Part shown: in pieces, positions 7,573-16,688 of the stretch
Layout of the letters: each line of letters begins with the position of its first letter
Numbering within the stretch: the stretch's first letter is position 1
Assembly (NCBI GenBank): GCA_000495735.1
Contig: AYMD01000009.1
Coordinates: forward strand, 96,575 to 160,574
DNA: 64,000 nt
Direction: 5' to 3'
Origin: an uncultured Acidilobus sp. JCHS
GTDB taxonomy: Archaea; Thermoproteota; Thermoprotei_A; Sulfolobales; Acidilobaceae
Position numbers and translations under genes: made by a program
Notes under the pieces: generated by a model
What the model was told of the DNA's origin: nothing
The model's database searches: none
Seen by the model: only the letters and a program-made list of their open reading frames with translations

Positions 7573-8849
7573 ATCACCAACAGCTCCCTCTCCACAGACC
7601 TGCCCTCAAGGCCTAGCTGCCTCACTTCGAACTCAGCGCCGTTGCCAAGCTCCACGACGTCCTTGCCGATCGCGAGGGCCGCGGCGACCCTCCCTATCGA
7701 GTCCCCCTTCATGACGCCGCTGCCGCTCGTGCCCGCCGCTATCACCAGGTCGCTCTCATAGGGCTCGTACACTATTGGCAGTCCGTCAAAGCTCATGTCG
7801 TAATGTCCGGCCCACGCGGCGCCAGGGTACCTGAGCTGGAACTGGGGCAGGTAAGTGCCCAGGACCGGGAGTATGCCGTATGTGTAGAACCTCTCCTCAG
7901 GCTGCGGGTTCTCCTCCAGCGCGAACGGCCTGCCCAGCTCGTCAGACATGCCGACCCAGAAGGTGTTCTCAAGGGGGTTAGGCCTCACGTAGACCCCCTT
8001 CGGGAGGATTGTAAAGGGCATGACGCCAAGGTCGTTGAGGCCGCTAGCCCTCAGCAGGGAGCCCAGCTGTCCCTCGGCCTTAATTACGAACAGTTGCCTC
8101 TTCTTGGGCCTGCTGAAGGAGTCGAGCCCCACGGGGTTCAGCAGCCCAGGGCTCCAGGCCCCGAGGGCCGACACAACCTTCTTACGGGCCTCCACATCCC
8201 TGCCGTCCGCAAGCCTGACGCCCTTGACCCTCAGGTCCTCCCATGGGAACGGCTCCCCCTCTATCCCCAGGGGGCTCCTCGGCCAGACCACGAACTCCCT
8301 GACCCTGGCCCCTAACGCGAACTCGACGCCCATCGACTTAAGCTTAAGGTAATAATAGTCAACGAGCTTCTCTACATCTAAAACGCCGGCCTCCCTGAAG
8401 AGGTAACCGCCCTCAACGTCGCTCACGCCCAGCATCTCGGCCTCCTCTGACCCGCTGAGGGAAACCCTCATGCCGAGCGACTTCTCAAGCCTGTCCTGGC
8501 TCACCTCCTCAACCTCGACCCCCTCGCTCGCCGCGACCTTCACCCCCTCCTTGATCGTCGGCTTAGTCCTGCTGTCAACTACGAAGAGGTAGCCCACCTT
8601 CAGGGCCGCCAAGTTAAAGCCCTCCGACTGAACCTTGAGGTAGAAGCTTATGGCGCCCTTCGCCAGCCTGAGGTTAGTCCTGTTCGTGAAGGCCGCGCGG
8701 AAGGCCGCGGCGCTCTTGGCAGTGTCGCCGGCGCCCACGCTGTCCTCCTTGTCTATCACAAGCACCGTGGAGCCAGGGTCCATCTGCTTTATGTGATAGG
8801 CTGTGGCCAGGCCAACTATGCCAGCGCCAACCACCACGTAGTCGTACAC
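7569..8849 (-). CDS. FAD-dependent oxidoreductase (DadA / sarcosine oxidase type)
   Basis: A 426-residue flavoprotein with the N-terminal dinucleotide-binding motif VVGAGIVGLATAYHI, then VLVIDKED, and a C-terminal GTSGSGVMKGDSIGR flavin motif. This is the D-amino acid/sarcosine/glycerol-3-phosphate dehydrogenase-like fold. The substrate is undetermined. It is soluble and has no signal peptide. It starts with GTG at 8849 and has its own TATA-like palindrome upstream. Its coupling to the dihydropteroate synthase-like gene hints at a C1 or amine oxidation role, for example a folate-linked demethylation, which is inference. Confidence 0.82.
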   Translation of the reverse strand: MYDYVVVGAGIVGLATAYHIKQMDPGSTVLVIDKEDSVGAGDTAKSAAAFRAAFTNRTNLRLAKGAISFYLKVQSEGFNLAALKVGYLFVVDSRTKPTIKEGVKVAASEGVEVEEVSQDRLEKSLGMRVSLSGSEEAEMLGVSDVEGGYLFREAGVLDVEKLVDYYYLKLKSMGVEFALGARVREFVVWPRSPLGIEGEPFPWEDLRVKGVRLADGRDVEARKKVVSALGAWSPGLLNPVGLDSFSRPKKRQLFVIKAEGQLGSLLRASGLNDLGVMPFTILPKGVYVRPNPLENTFWVGMSDELGRPFALEENPQPEERFYTYGILPVLGTYLPQFQLRYPGAAWAGHYDMSFDGLPIVYEPYESDLVIAAGTSGSGVMKGDSIGRVAAALAIGKDVVELGNGAEFEVRQLGLEGRSVERELLVI

Positions 8850-8879
8850 GGCGCCTCTCAGACATAGGAAGCCAGGGAG

Positions 8880-8893
8880 ATCATTTAAATGAT
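8880..8893. promoter_or_regulatory. 14-base perfect palindrome with TATA character
   Basis: ATCATTTAAATGAT reads the same on both strands. Its centre is about 37 bases before the GTG of the FAD oxidoreductase gene, so it probably contains that gene's TATA box. The symmetry could also be a regulator site. Confidence 0.45.
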
Positions 8894-8996
8894 ACCTAAA
8901 GGGTGAGGTCCCACTTATTTCCTTGTGGTTAGGCCGACATCTTAAGTAAAGGATATTTCATTTAGTTGAAGATTAAGTTAGTGAGAGTGCAAAGGG

Positions 8997-11267
8997 GTGC
9001 CCGAGCTCACGCGGTCTGACGTCATAGCGTGGGCCAAGGAGGCCGCCAGGCTGGCAGGGCTGGAGCCCTCGAAGATAGAGTTCGAGCTGCTCAAGCTGGG
9101 AGCCAGGTCACCTGAGGAGACCTACAGGAAGGCCCTTGAGGCCTTCGCCAGCTGGGGCCTCCTGGACCCCACGTGGGAGGAGGCCGCCAGGAGGCTAGTC
9201 CTAGCGAGGATATATCATGAGAGGGGCCTAGAGCCCCCAGCCAAGCTGGAGGGCATCGAGGCCTGGGCAAGCTGGGTCGGCCTGAACCTGCTCTACGAGA
9301 GGTACCTGATAAAGAGGGGGAAAGTAGTCGTTGAGAGCCCTAATGAGATGCTCGAGCGCGTCGCCTCCTTCGTGGCTGGCGCTGAGCTGGGCCTAGGCGG
9401 GAGGGCTGACGAGGCCAAGCAGGAGTTCTATGACCTTATGTCGACGGGTCGCTTCATGCCAAACAGCCCCACACTGATGAACTCGGGCACTAAGTACCAT
9501 CAGCTCGCCGCCTGCTTCGTGATACCGGTGGATGACGACCTGGACTCGATATTCGGTGCCCTCAACTCGGCTGCGTGGGTCTTCAAGACAGGCGCCGGGG
9601 CAGGCTTCGACTTCACGCCGCTTCGGGCGAGGGGGACAAGGCTGTCCTCGGGCGGCGTGGCCAGCGGCCCTGTGAGCTTCATGAGGCTCTTTGACCAGGT
9701 CGCTGACGTAATAAAGGAGGGGGGCAGGAGGAGGGCAGCTATGATGGGCGTCCTCCACGACGTTCACGCAGACCTGCTGAGCTTCGCTGAGTCTAAGCTG
9801 GGCGGAGGGCTTGAGAACTTCAACATAAGCGTGGGAGTCCACGACGCCTTCATCATGGCGGCCCTCGAGGGACGCGAGTGGAACCTCTACGACCCCCACG
9901 AGTGCCCCCAGTTAGTGGGGCTCCTGAGCAGCGACCTGCCCGACCTCTGGAGGAAGTGCGCCCCCAAGGTCACAGTCAACGCCGCTGAGGTTCTGGACAG
10001 GGCGGCCAAGGCGGCCTGGGAGGTGGGCGACCCCGGCCTGGTCTTCATAGACACCATAAATGAGCACAACCCAACGCCCCGCCTCGGGAGGATAAGGACC
10101 ACCAACCCCTGTGGCGAGACTCCCCTGCTCAGCTGGGAGGCCTGTAACCTGGGCTCAATAAACCTCAGCAAGTACGTAGTCAACGGGGGCATAGACTGGG
10201 ACCTGCTAGAGCATGACGTGAGGGCCGCAGTCAGGTTCCTTGACGACGTTATCGAGGCCTCCTGGTACCCCAGGCCTGAGATAGAGAAGGCCGTGAAGCG
10301 CACCAGGAAGATAGGCCTCGGCGTCATGGGCTGGGCTAACATGCTGGCCCAGCTCAGGGTCCCCTACGACAGCGACTCCGCGCTGCTGCTTGCTGACAGG
10401 CTGATGGAGTTCATCGCCTACGTGGCCAGGGACGAGAGCAATAGGCTCGCCTTCGAGAGGGGCCCCTACCCTGAGTTCCCCGGCAGCATCCACAGGGAGG
10501 GCAGGTTCAACTTCGAGCCCCAGGTCTCCAGCTCGCAGATATACGACGAGGGCAAGGCCTCTGAGGACGTGCTGAGGATCGTTGAGTCAAGGCCCAGGCT
10601 GGACTGGGACAAGGTCAGGTCAGAGATGCGCGAGGGCAGCAGGAACGCTACGGTCACCACGATAGCTCCCACGGGCAGCATAAGTATAATAGCTAACGCC
10701 AGCAGCAGCATAGAGCCCTTCTACTCGCTCATATACGTAAGGCAGAGCAGCCTCTTCTCATGGATCGAGGTGAACAGGTTCCTCAAGGAGTGGCTTATTG
10801 AGACGAGCAACCTGAGGCCTGAGAGGATCAAGGAAATAATAATGCATGGGGGCTCCGTCAGAGGGCTTGACTGGGTCGACAAGGAGGTCCAGGACGTCCT
10901 GGGCACAGCGCTCGATATAGACTGGAGGTGGCACGTCCGCATGCAGGCGGTATTCCAGAGATGGGTCGACAACGCCGTCAGCAAGACCGTGAACCTAAGG
11001 CATGAGGTGACCCCTGAGGACGTAAAGAACGTCTTCCTGGAGGCCTGGCGCCTCAAGTGCAAGGGCATAACGGTCTTCAGGGACAGGAGCAAGGGGGTGC
11101 AGGTGATGCAGGTGCCCGCTGACCTTGACCAGCTCATACGTGAGCCGCCGGCCATGGGCATTAAGGTCAAGGCCAAGATGGTCCCAGGAGTCATAAGCGC
11201 AGGCAACACAAGGGTAGTGACCGTGAGCGAGGAGTACGCGGGCGGGTGCCCGACCTGCGACCTTTGA
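8997..11267 (+). CDS. nrdJ: Adenosylcobalamin-dependent (class II) ribonucleotide reductase
   Basis: It reduces ribonucleotides to deoxyribonucleotides using a cobalamin-generated thiyl radical. It has the finger-loop motif NPCGET near residue 370 (Asn, Cys, Glu), EACNLGSINL following it, a redox Cys in AACFVIPVDDD near residue 171, and a C-terminal CPTCDL pair for thioredoxin-type re-reduction. No small radical subunit gene is nearby, as expected for class II. Length is 756. The GTG at 8997 has a purine run AAAGGG directly before it. AT-rich sequence with TATA-like character lies at 8950-8975. Cobalamin dependence links it to the precorrin genes at 53-55 kb. Confidence 0.92.
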   Translation: MPELTRSDVIAWAKEAARLAGLEPSKIEFELLKLGARSPEETYRKALEAFASWGLLDPTWEEAARRLVLARIYHERGLEPPAKLEGIEAWASWVGLNLLYERYLIKRGKVVVESPNEMLERVASFVAGAELGLGGRADEAKQEFYDLMSTGRFMPNSPTLMNSGTKYHQLAACFVIPVDDDLDSIFGALNSAAWVFKTGAGAGFDFTPLRARGTRLSSGGVASGPVSFMRLFDQVADVIKEGGRRRAAMMGVLHDVHADLLSFAESKLGGGLENFNISVGVHDAFIMAALEGREWNLYDPHECPQLVGLLSSDLPDLWRKCAPKVTVNAAEVLDRAAKAAWEVGDPGLVFIDTINEHNPTPRLGRIRTTNPCGETPLLSWEACNLGSINLSKYVVNGGIDWDLLEHDVRAAVRFLDDVIEASWYPRPEIEKAVKRTRKIGLGVMGWANMLAQLRVPYDSDSALLLADRLMEFIAYVARDESNRLAFERGPYPEFPGSIHREGRFNFEPQVSSSQIYDEGKASEDVLRIVESRPRLDWDKVRSEMREGSRNATVTTIAPTGSISIIANASSSIEPFYSLIYVRQSSLFSWIEVNRFLKEWLIETSNLRPERIKEIIMHGGSVRGLDWVDKEVQDVLGTALDIDWRWHVRMQAVFQRWVDNAVSKTVNLRHEVTPEDVKNVFLEAWRLKCKGITVFRDRSKGVQVMQVPADLDQLIREPPAMGIKVKAKMVPGVISAGNTRVVTVSEEYAGGCPTCDL

Positions 11268-11582
11268 TCAGGATTCTTGCTTAAGGACAGCCACTACAAG
11301 ACGCCTGTTCTTGGCCCTTGCCTCCACAACGCCTAGCCTTATCAACTCTCTCAGCAGCTTCCTGGCCACGGAGACCTTGACGCCAAGGACCGATGAGAGC
11401 CTGTAGGGCGTAACGTACTTCATCTTCTGGACCTCCCTCTTGGCCCTGTTGATGAGCTCAGGGGTCACCTCGAGCAGTGGAGCCGAGGCCTTGGCCTGGG
11501 CCCTCTGTTGAGGCCTCTGCTGCTTCTTCTCGACCGCTTTCTCAGCCTTCTCAGGCTGCCCCTTTGAAGACAAGGTCCTCAC
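11268..11582 (-). CDS. rps25e: 30S ribosomal protein eS25
   Basis: A small basic protein of 104 residues. It has a low-complexity Lys/Gln/Ala tail (residues 1-35) and then a winged-helix domain with YVTPYRLSSVLGVKVSVARKL, typical of eS25. The start is GTG at 11582. Its stop immediately follows that of the ribonucleotide reductase on the other strand without overlap. Confidence 0.88.
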   Translation of the reverse strand: MRTLSSKGQPEKAEKAVEKKQQRPQQRAQAKASAPLLEVTPELINRAKREVQKMKYVTPYRLSSVLGVKVSVARKLLRELIRLGVVEARAKNRRLVVAVLKQES

Positions 11583-11623
11583 CGCCAGGGGTCCCTAAGG
11601 AGACCGAATTAAAAAGGCTTGGC

Positions 11624-12079
11624 TCAGAAGGATATCGTCGTTCCCCCTCTCGTAGTCCTCTCCTGCTCGCTGGTCACGACGGAGCCCAGCTCCCTGAGTC
11701 TCGTGAGTATCGGGTTGAGTTTGTCCTGCTTTGAGTAGGACTCGAGTGTGTCCCTCATACTCCTGGTGTGCTGAATGTCCAGCTCCAGCAGCTCCTCCAG
11801 TATCCTCACGGTCTTCTCCCACACCTCCACGAGGAGGTCCTTGGGCGCGTTGGTCGTTATGAAGGGGTCCTGGAGCCAGTCATCAAAGGCCTTGAGGGTC
11901 CTCATCATGTGGCTGAAGGCGAGCCTTGTGTTAACTATTATCTCGAGCCTGTCCGACTGCGCCACCCTCTGCTCGTTCTCCCTGAAAGTCTGAAGCACGC
12001 TCTGCTGCATGGCTATCCACCTGTCTAAGTTCTTCAAGAAGTCCGACAGGTCAGCCCTGTACTGGGACACGCCCTGCAC
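11624..12079 (-). CDS. Helical protein of a crenarchaeal unknown family (DUF2153-like)
   Basis: A 151-residue, nearly all-helical, soluble protein with long amphipathic heptads and no Cys. It starts with GTG at 12079. It resembles, from memory, the uncharacterised archaeal DUF2153 family, but I cannot confirm the assignment. It lies 41 bases before eS25 on the same strand and may share its transcript. A TATA-like TGTAAATAAT on the minus strand near 12110-12119 is well placed for it. Function is unknown. Confidence 0.65.
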   Translation of the reverse strand: MQGVSQYRADLSDFLKNLDRWIAMQQSVLQTFRENEQRVAQSDRLEIIVNTRLAFSHMMRTLKAFDDWLQDPFITTNAPKDLLVEVWEKTVRILEELLELDIQHTRSMRDTLESYSKQDKLNPILTRLRELGSVVTSEQERTTRGGTTISF

Positions 12080-12188
12080 CTCGCTGAGAGGCAGGGGAGA
12101 AGCGGGCCTATTATTTACATGACTAAACCCCTAACGGGGTCAGCCTTTTCTTCCCGGTACAGCTCGCTTAGCAAGGTGTCTGTCCCGC

Positions 12189-14018
12189 TTGAAGGGCTGG
12201 AGCGGCCAACTTTTGTGGGTCGACCTAAGCAGGCAGGAGTGGAAGAGGGTAAAGTACCCAGCCGAGTGGGCGCTGATGTACGTTGGCGGCAGGGGCCTCG
12301 CGGCCAGGCTCCTGTGGGAGTACATGCCTGCGGGGGCTGACCCGCTGGGGCCTGAGAACCTCCTCATCATGGCCGTAGGGCCTCTCTCTGGGCTCCCTGG
12401 TCCCAGCACCGGCAAGCTTCAGGTGGCAGCGAAGAGCCCCCTCACGGGCGGCTACGGGGACGGCAACGTAGGGACCTATATGTCCATAGAGATGAGGAAA
12501 GCAGGCATTGACGCCATAGTGTTCAGCGGCGCCTCAAGGCAGCCGGTCACCGTGGTCGTAGAGGGTAACAGGGTCAGCTTCGAGCCAGCTGATGACCTTT
12601 GGGGGCTTGACACCTGGACGACAGAGGAGAGGCTCAGGAAGAGGTACGGCAGGTTCGCCGGCATAGTTGAGATAGGCCCAGCGGGGGAGAACCTCGTGAA
12701 GTTCGCGACTATCATAAGCCAGGAGGGCCGCAGCGGCGGGAGGCCAGGCATAGGGGCCGTCATGGGCTCAAAGAAGCTAAAGGCGGTAGTGGTGAGAGGC
12801 CCGTCCAAGGCAGACCTTTACGATGAGAGGTCCTACAACTCGCAGGCCGCCAAGGCCCTAGTGGAGATCAAGGGGAGGCCAGGGTACCCCTTCTGGATGA
12901 GGCAGGGCACCATGGCCACTATTGACTGGGCCCAGGAGACCAGCGTCCTCCCGGCCTACAACTTCAACGAGGGCGTGTTCGACGAGTTCAAGGGAATAGA
13001 CGGCTTCACCATGGAGTCCATGAAGACCGAGCAGAGGGGATGTCCTAACTGCAACATGCAGTGCGGCAACGTGGTCCTCGACTCAACTGGCGTGAAGAGC
13101 GAGCTTGATTATGAGAACGTAGCGCTGCTTGGGAGCAACTTAGGCATCGGCAGGCTGGCCGACGTGGCCTTCCTCAACAGGCTCGCCGACCAGTTCGGTA
13201 TGGACACTGAGAGCCTCGGGACAACCCTGGGCTGGGCCGTTGAGGCCTCCCAGGAGGGCTTCCTGAAGGGCTATGGGGCAAGCCTGGAGTGGGGTGACGT
13301 AAAGGCCTTCACCGAGCTGACGAAGGAGATAGTGAACAGGTCGACGCCCCTCGGCGACCTCCTAGCAGAGGCCAGCTCGGGCGCCTGCAGGAGGACCGGG
13401 GGCTGCGAACTCTCTATGGACGTGAAGGGCCTGGGGGTGAGCGCCTATGACTGCCACGCGGCGCCCGGAATGGCCCTCTCCTTCGCCACCAGCCCGATAG
13501 GAGCCCATCATAAGGACGCATGGGTGATAAGCTGGGAGGTCCAGCACGACAGGTTCTCATATGGGAGGGAGAAGGCGGCCAAGGTCATAGAGCTCCAGAG
13601 GATCCGCGGCATGTTCGAGAGCTTCACAACGTGTAGGCTCCCGTGGGTCGAGGTGGGCCTGAGCCTCGACCATTACCCGCTGCTGCTCTACTACGCTACG
13701 GGCGTCAAGTACGCCTGGGACGACCTGTATGCGGTGGCTGACAGGACGTATGCCCTCATCAGGGCCCTCTGGGTGAGGGAGAAGGGAGGTTGGTCAAGAG
13801 ATTATGATATGCCGCCCGTCAAGTGGTTCAAGAAGCCTCTCACCAAGGGTCCGCTGGCCGGCGCAAAGCTAGACTATGACAAGTACAACCAGCTCCTCGA
13901 CCACTACTACGAGCTAAGGGGCTGGGACAGGAACGGGGTACCAACTAGGGACACGCTGCATAGGCTGGGCCTTGACTTCGTGATACCGACCCTTGAAAAG
14001 TACGTCAAGCTTTCTTAG
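12189..14018 (+). CDS. Second AOR-family tungsten oxidoreductase
   Basis: A 609-residue paralogue of the AOR gene at 1047-2963. It has YVGGRGLAARLLWEY at the N-terminus, the cofactor segment GSKKLKAVVV, and CPNCNMQC near residue 280 plus TTCRLPW near residue 480 as [4Fe-4S] ligands. The start is TTG at 12189, giving MKGWSGQLLWVDL. The family includes formaldehyde, glyceraldehyde-3-phosphate and broad aldehyde oxidoreductases, and the substrate cannot be assigned here. It stands alone, with a convergent overlap of 14 bases with the GTPase gene. Confidence 0.9.
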   Translation: MKGWSGQLLWVDLSRQEWKRVKYPAEWALMYVGGRGLAARLLWEYMPAGADPLGPENLLIMAVGPLSGLPGPSTGKLQVAAKSPLTGGYGDGNVGTYMSIEMRKAGIDAIVFSGASRQPVTVVVEGNRVSFEPADDLWGLDTWTTEERLRKRYGRFAGIVEIGPAGENLVKFATIISQEGRSGGRPGIGAVMGSKKLKAVVVRGPSKADLYDERSYNSQAAKALVEIKGRPGYPFWMRQGTMATIDWAQETSVLPAYNFNEGVFDEFKGIDGFTMESMKTEQRGCPNCNMQCGNVVLDSTGVKSELDYENVALLGSNLGIGRLADVAFLNRLADQFGMDTESLGTTLGWAVEASQEGFLKGYGASLEWGDVKAFTELTKEIVNRSTPLGDLLAEASSGACRRTGGCELSMDVKGLGVSAYDCHAAPGMALSFATSPIGAHHKDAWVISWEVQHDRFSYGREKAAKVIELQRIRGMFESFTTCRLPWVEVGLSLDHYPLLLYYATGVKYAWDDLYAVADRTYALIRALWVREKGGWSRDYDMPPVKWFKKPLTKGPLAGAKLDYDKYNQLLDHYYELRGWDRNGVPTRDTLHRLGLDFVIPTLEKYVKLS

Positions 14019-14793
14019 GGGGAGGCACGTAGAACCACAGCTTGCCCATGTGGTAGTCCCTTATTACAGACCTGGCGGCCTCCTCAATGTTCGGCTCATG
14101 AGTGCTCTTGTATATCCATGAGCGCTTGAGGGCTATCTTCTCAAGTATGACATAGGGGTCCCTGTCCTCTATTCCGTAGGCGTCGATAATGGCCCTGGGG
14201 TTATATTTCAGGGCCCTCTCAACCAGCATGACGGCTGGCTTCACGGGGTCGCTCATCTCCTCCGGGCTCCTCCCCCTTATCGCGGCCTCCAGGGGGTCTC
14301 CTCCCACAGGTATTGTGCCCGGCGTGTCGATTATGTAGACACCCCTGGCGACCTTGTAAAGGGTGTAACCCCTTGTGTAACCTGGGCTCCCAGGGACCTT
14401 GCTCGTTGGGGCGCTCTTGTAACCCTTCAACATATTTATGACGCTTGACTTGCCCGTCTTAGGGTAACCTATGACGGCAAAGATCGCCGTCCCCTCGCCG
14501 CCGACCTCCCTCATGACCCTCAGCAACTCCCCCTTTCCCGTGCCCCTAAGGCTTGATATAGCGACGACTGTCAGGCCCATTGAGCTAAAGTACTCAAGCC
14601 ACCCGCTGACCGCCTCCCTTGGTATCAGGTCAACCTTGTTTATTACAAGAATGAGCTTCTTCTCCATGGCCTTCGCCATGTGCTCAGCCCTAGGGCTCCT
14701 CGTGCCCTGCGGGTCGCGGGCGTCAAGGACCTCTAGGACCGCCGTGGACCTCCTGATGATCCTGGCCAGGGTCCTCCAGTCGGCCAGCAGCAT
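14005..14793 (-). CDS. Circularly permuted GTPase (YlqF/YawG type)
   Basis: A 262-residue GTPase with motifs in permuted order: NKVD (G4) near residue 52, then GYPKTGKSS (G1) near residue 108, then a Thr switch region and DTPG (G3) near residue 157. Such proteins assist large-subunit ribosome assembly. The ATG at 14793 has GCGGTAA further upstream and a TATA-like CTTTTAAGC at about 14825-14834 on the minus strand. Confidence 0.88.
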   Translation of the reverse strand: MLLADWRTLARIIRRSTAVLEVLDARDPQGTRSPRAEHMAKAMEKKLILVINKVDLIPREAVSGWLEYFSSMGLTVVAISSLRGTGKGELLRVMREVGGEGTAIFAVIGYPKTGKSSVINMLKGYKSAPTSKVPGSPGYTRGYTLYKVARGVYIIDTPGTIPVGGDPLEAAIRGRSPEEMSDPVKPAVMLVERALKYNPRAIIDAYGIEDRDPYVILEKIALKRSWIYKSTHEPNIEEAARSVIRDYHMGKLWFYVPPPKKA

Positions 14794-14932
14794 TACTGTT
14801 CTCTTCTAGTTCATCTTGTGTTACCGCTTAAAAGTCTACGGATCCGGCGCTAACTATTGTCATCAATCGCTCATCTGAGCTTAAAAGCTTTCGCGTAAAG
14901 TTCAAATAGGCGCGTTTTAGGGGGTTAAGCTT

Positions 14933-15886
14933 ATGTCTAACCCTCAGCCCCCAAAGGCCCCTGAGGGGGGCAAGGCAAAGTGCCCTCCTGAGAGGATAAT
15001 ATATGACGCTAACACAGGTGCCAGGATATGCCTTGACACAGGGGAGATCGTAGAGGAGCAGGTCATAGGCGACGAGGCTGAGTGGAGAGCCTATACTCCT
15101 GAGGAGAAGGCCAGGAGGACAAGGGTCGGGGCCCCTCTGTCGCTGGCCAGGCCGAACCTAGGCGTTGACGTGTACCTTGGGTCGCTTCACGAGGGGTCAG
15201 GCAAGAGGATCAGAGGGCTGAGCAAGAGGATAGAGGCCCTTAGGCTGCAGCGCAGCTACAGGCTAGGCAGGACGCTCTCAGGCATTGAGAAGAACATAAA
15301 TCAGGCCCTCAAGATACTTGATGATATAGCCAACAAGATGGAGCTGCCTGACAAGGTCAAGGAGGCCGCCTCAAAGCTCTACAGGGACGCAACCGAGAAG
15401 GGCCTGACGAGGGGCAGGAGCATAGAGAGCGTCGTAGCCGCCACCCTCTACGCCACGTGTCGCGTGCTCAAGATCCCCTGCACAATTGATGACATAGCCA
15501 ACTACCTGCCCTCAAAGGGCGCTGACGTCAAGAGGGATATCGCCCGCTGCTACCGCCTGCTCGTGAGGGACCTAAGTCTTGACATACCTGTTATAGAGCC
15601 CGAGCTGTTCGTGAACAGGATAGTCAGCGCGCTCGGCCTTCCTGACTACGTTGCAGTTGAGGCCATAAGGGTCCTAAGGGAGGCCAGGGCTAAGGGTGTC
15701 ACGGCCGGCAAGGACCCAAGCGGTCTCGCCGCTGCCGCTGTGTACCTAGCGGCCCTCAGATACGGCCTTAGGAGGACACAGAAGGAGATAGCGCACGTGG
15801 CCGGCGTCACAGAGGTCACCGTAAGGAACAGGTACAAGGAGCTGGTCGGCGACGAAGTTAAGAAGGAGGTCGGAGCCTCTAAGTAG
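14933..15886 (+). CDS. tfb: Transcription initiation factor B (TFB)
   Basis: It binds the TBP-TATA complex and recruits RNA polymerase. The 317 residues hold an N-terminal ribbon region, the B-reader/linker with EWRAYTPEEKARR, and two cyclin repeats (about 115-205 and 210-305). The second ends in the HTH that reads the BRE (TQKEIAHVAGVTEVTVRNRY). The ribbon has lost half of its Cys: it reads KCPPERIIYD...ICLDTGEIV, so zinc binding in the usual form is unlikely. I recall similar ribbons in other crenarchaeal TFBs. The start is ATG at 14933, with a TATA-like CTTAAAAGC about 50 bases upstream. Confidence 0.95.
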   Translation: MSNPQPPKAPEGGKAKCPPERIIYDANTGARICLDTGEIVEEQVIGDEAEWRAYTPEEKARRTRVGAPLSLARPNLGVDVYLGSLHEGSGKRIRGLSKRIEALRLQRSYRLGRTLSGIEKNINQALKILDDIANKMELPDKVKEAASKLYRDATEKGLTRGRSIESVVAATLYATCRVLKIPCTIDDIANYLPSKGADVKRDIARCYRLLVRDLSLDIPVIEPELFVNRIVSALGLPDYVAVEAIRVLREARAKGVTAGKDPSGLAAAAVYLAALRYGLRRTQKEIAHVAGVTEVTVRNRYKELVGDEVKKEVGASK

Positions 15887-15887
15887 G

Positions 15888-16301
15888 CTAGCTCTCCTCA
15901 GCCGACCTAGTCCTCATTATTTTTGGCTTACCCATTATCAGCCAGTACTCTATCTGGGCTCCAGGCTTGAGCCTCTCCATCAGCTCCGGGTCATCCTTTG
16001 GCTTCTCCACCTCAATTGTGTCATAGGTCTCAAGGTCCATGAGCTGGACTGTTTCGCCTAGGTCCGCGAGGACCTGGGCGTTCCTCTTCTCGATGATGGG
16101 TACCTGCACCTGAGTGTCCACAGGAGCCACGAGAGTCCTCTTCTGGCCAGTGAAGAGCCCTATAGCGACGACGTGAGCCTTAGCGCTGCCGTGCTTCCCC
16201 GTCTTGGCCTTAGTTATTTCGACGATCCTGCAGGGCTCGCCGTCTATCACTATGTAGTTGCCCTTCTTTAGGTCCCCTAGGGTAGCGAACTGAACGCTCA
16301 A
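15888..16301 (-). CDS. eif5a: Translation factor aIF5A
   Basis: This hypusine-containing factor relieves ribosome stalling. The N-terminal SH3-like barrel carries the loop KTGKHGSAK near residues 33-41, whose central Lys (second K of that loop) is the modification site. The C-terminal OB domain follows. Length is 137, normal for archaea. The start is TTG at 16301. It ends next to the TFB stop on the opposite strand. Confidence 0.95.
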   Translation of the reverse strand: MSVQFATLGDLKKGNYIVIDGEPCRIVEITKAKTGKHGSAKAHVVAIGLFTGQKRTLVAPVDTQVQVPIIEKRNAQVLADLGETVQLMDLETYDTIEVEKPKDDPELMERLKPGAQIEYWLIMGKPKIMRTRSAEES

Positions 16302-16352
16302 GGTACTTCGCCTCTTGGTCTATGGCACGGATGGCTTAAAAATATTCCTAGC

Positions 16353-16619
16353 TCAAGCTAGCCTCTCTATGATGAGGCTCAGGTAGCTCACGTTTCTGTT
16401 ATGGAACTTCGTCACGCCTATGTCCGCGCTGACCACCATGACGGCCTCCCCCATCCTCTCCTTAACTGCCAGGTACGCGTCCACGAGCTTACAGACCATG
16501 TCCTCCATAGCGTAGAACTCCACCTGTGAGAAGCCCTTATTGAACTCTAAGATGGCCCTAAGCGCATAGTCCTCAGCCGTGCCCTGCTCCTCGACCACTA
16601 TCCTGCTCCTTCCCTGCAA
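16353..16619 (-). CDS. Alba-like small protein
   Basis: An 88-residue protein whose pattern fits the Alba fold: YALRAILEFNKGFSQVEFYA matches the first helix and strand of Alba, and IGVTKFHNRNVSYLSLIIER matches the last two strands. Basic residues typical of Alba nucleic-acid binding are sparse, so it may be an Alba paralogue that binds RNA or a partner. The TTG at 16619 has GGAGGGG about 10 bases upstream. An ATG at 16626 is out of frame. It lies just upstream of aIF5A and may be co-transcribed. Confidence 0.55.
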   Translation of the reverse strand: MQGRSRIVVEEQGTAEDYALRAILEFNKGFSQVEFYAMEDMVCKLVDAYLAVKERMGEAVMVVSADIGVTKFHNRNVSYLSLIIERLA

Positions 16620-16688
16620 GCTCCATTCCCCTCCTGGCTAAGCCTGATCAGAATTTTAACTTAAGCTCCCAGGCCTCATAGGGAAAGC

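Noticed and set aside
12119-12150. CCCC-TAA-CGGGG hairpin followed by T-rich sequence as a terminator
   Set aside because: No plus-strand gene ends upstream of it, so it has nothing to terminate; the stem is short.
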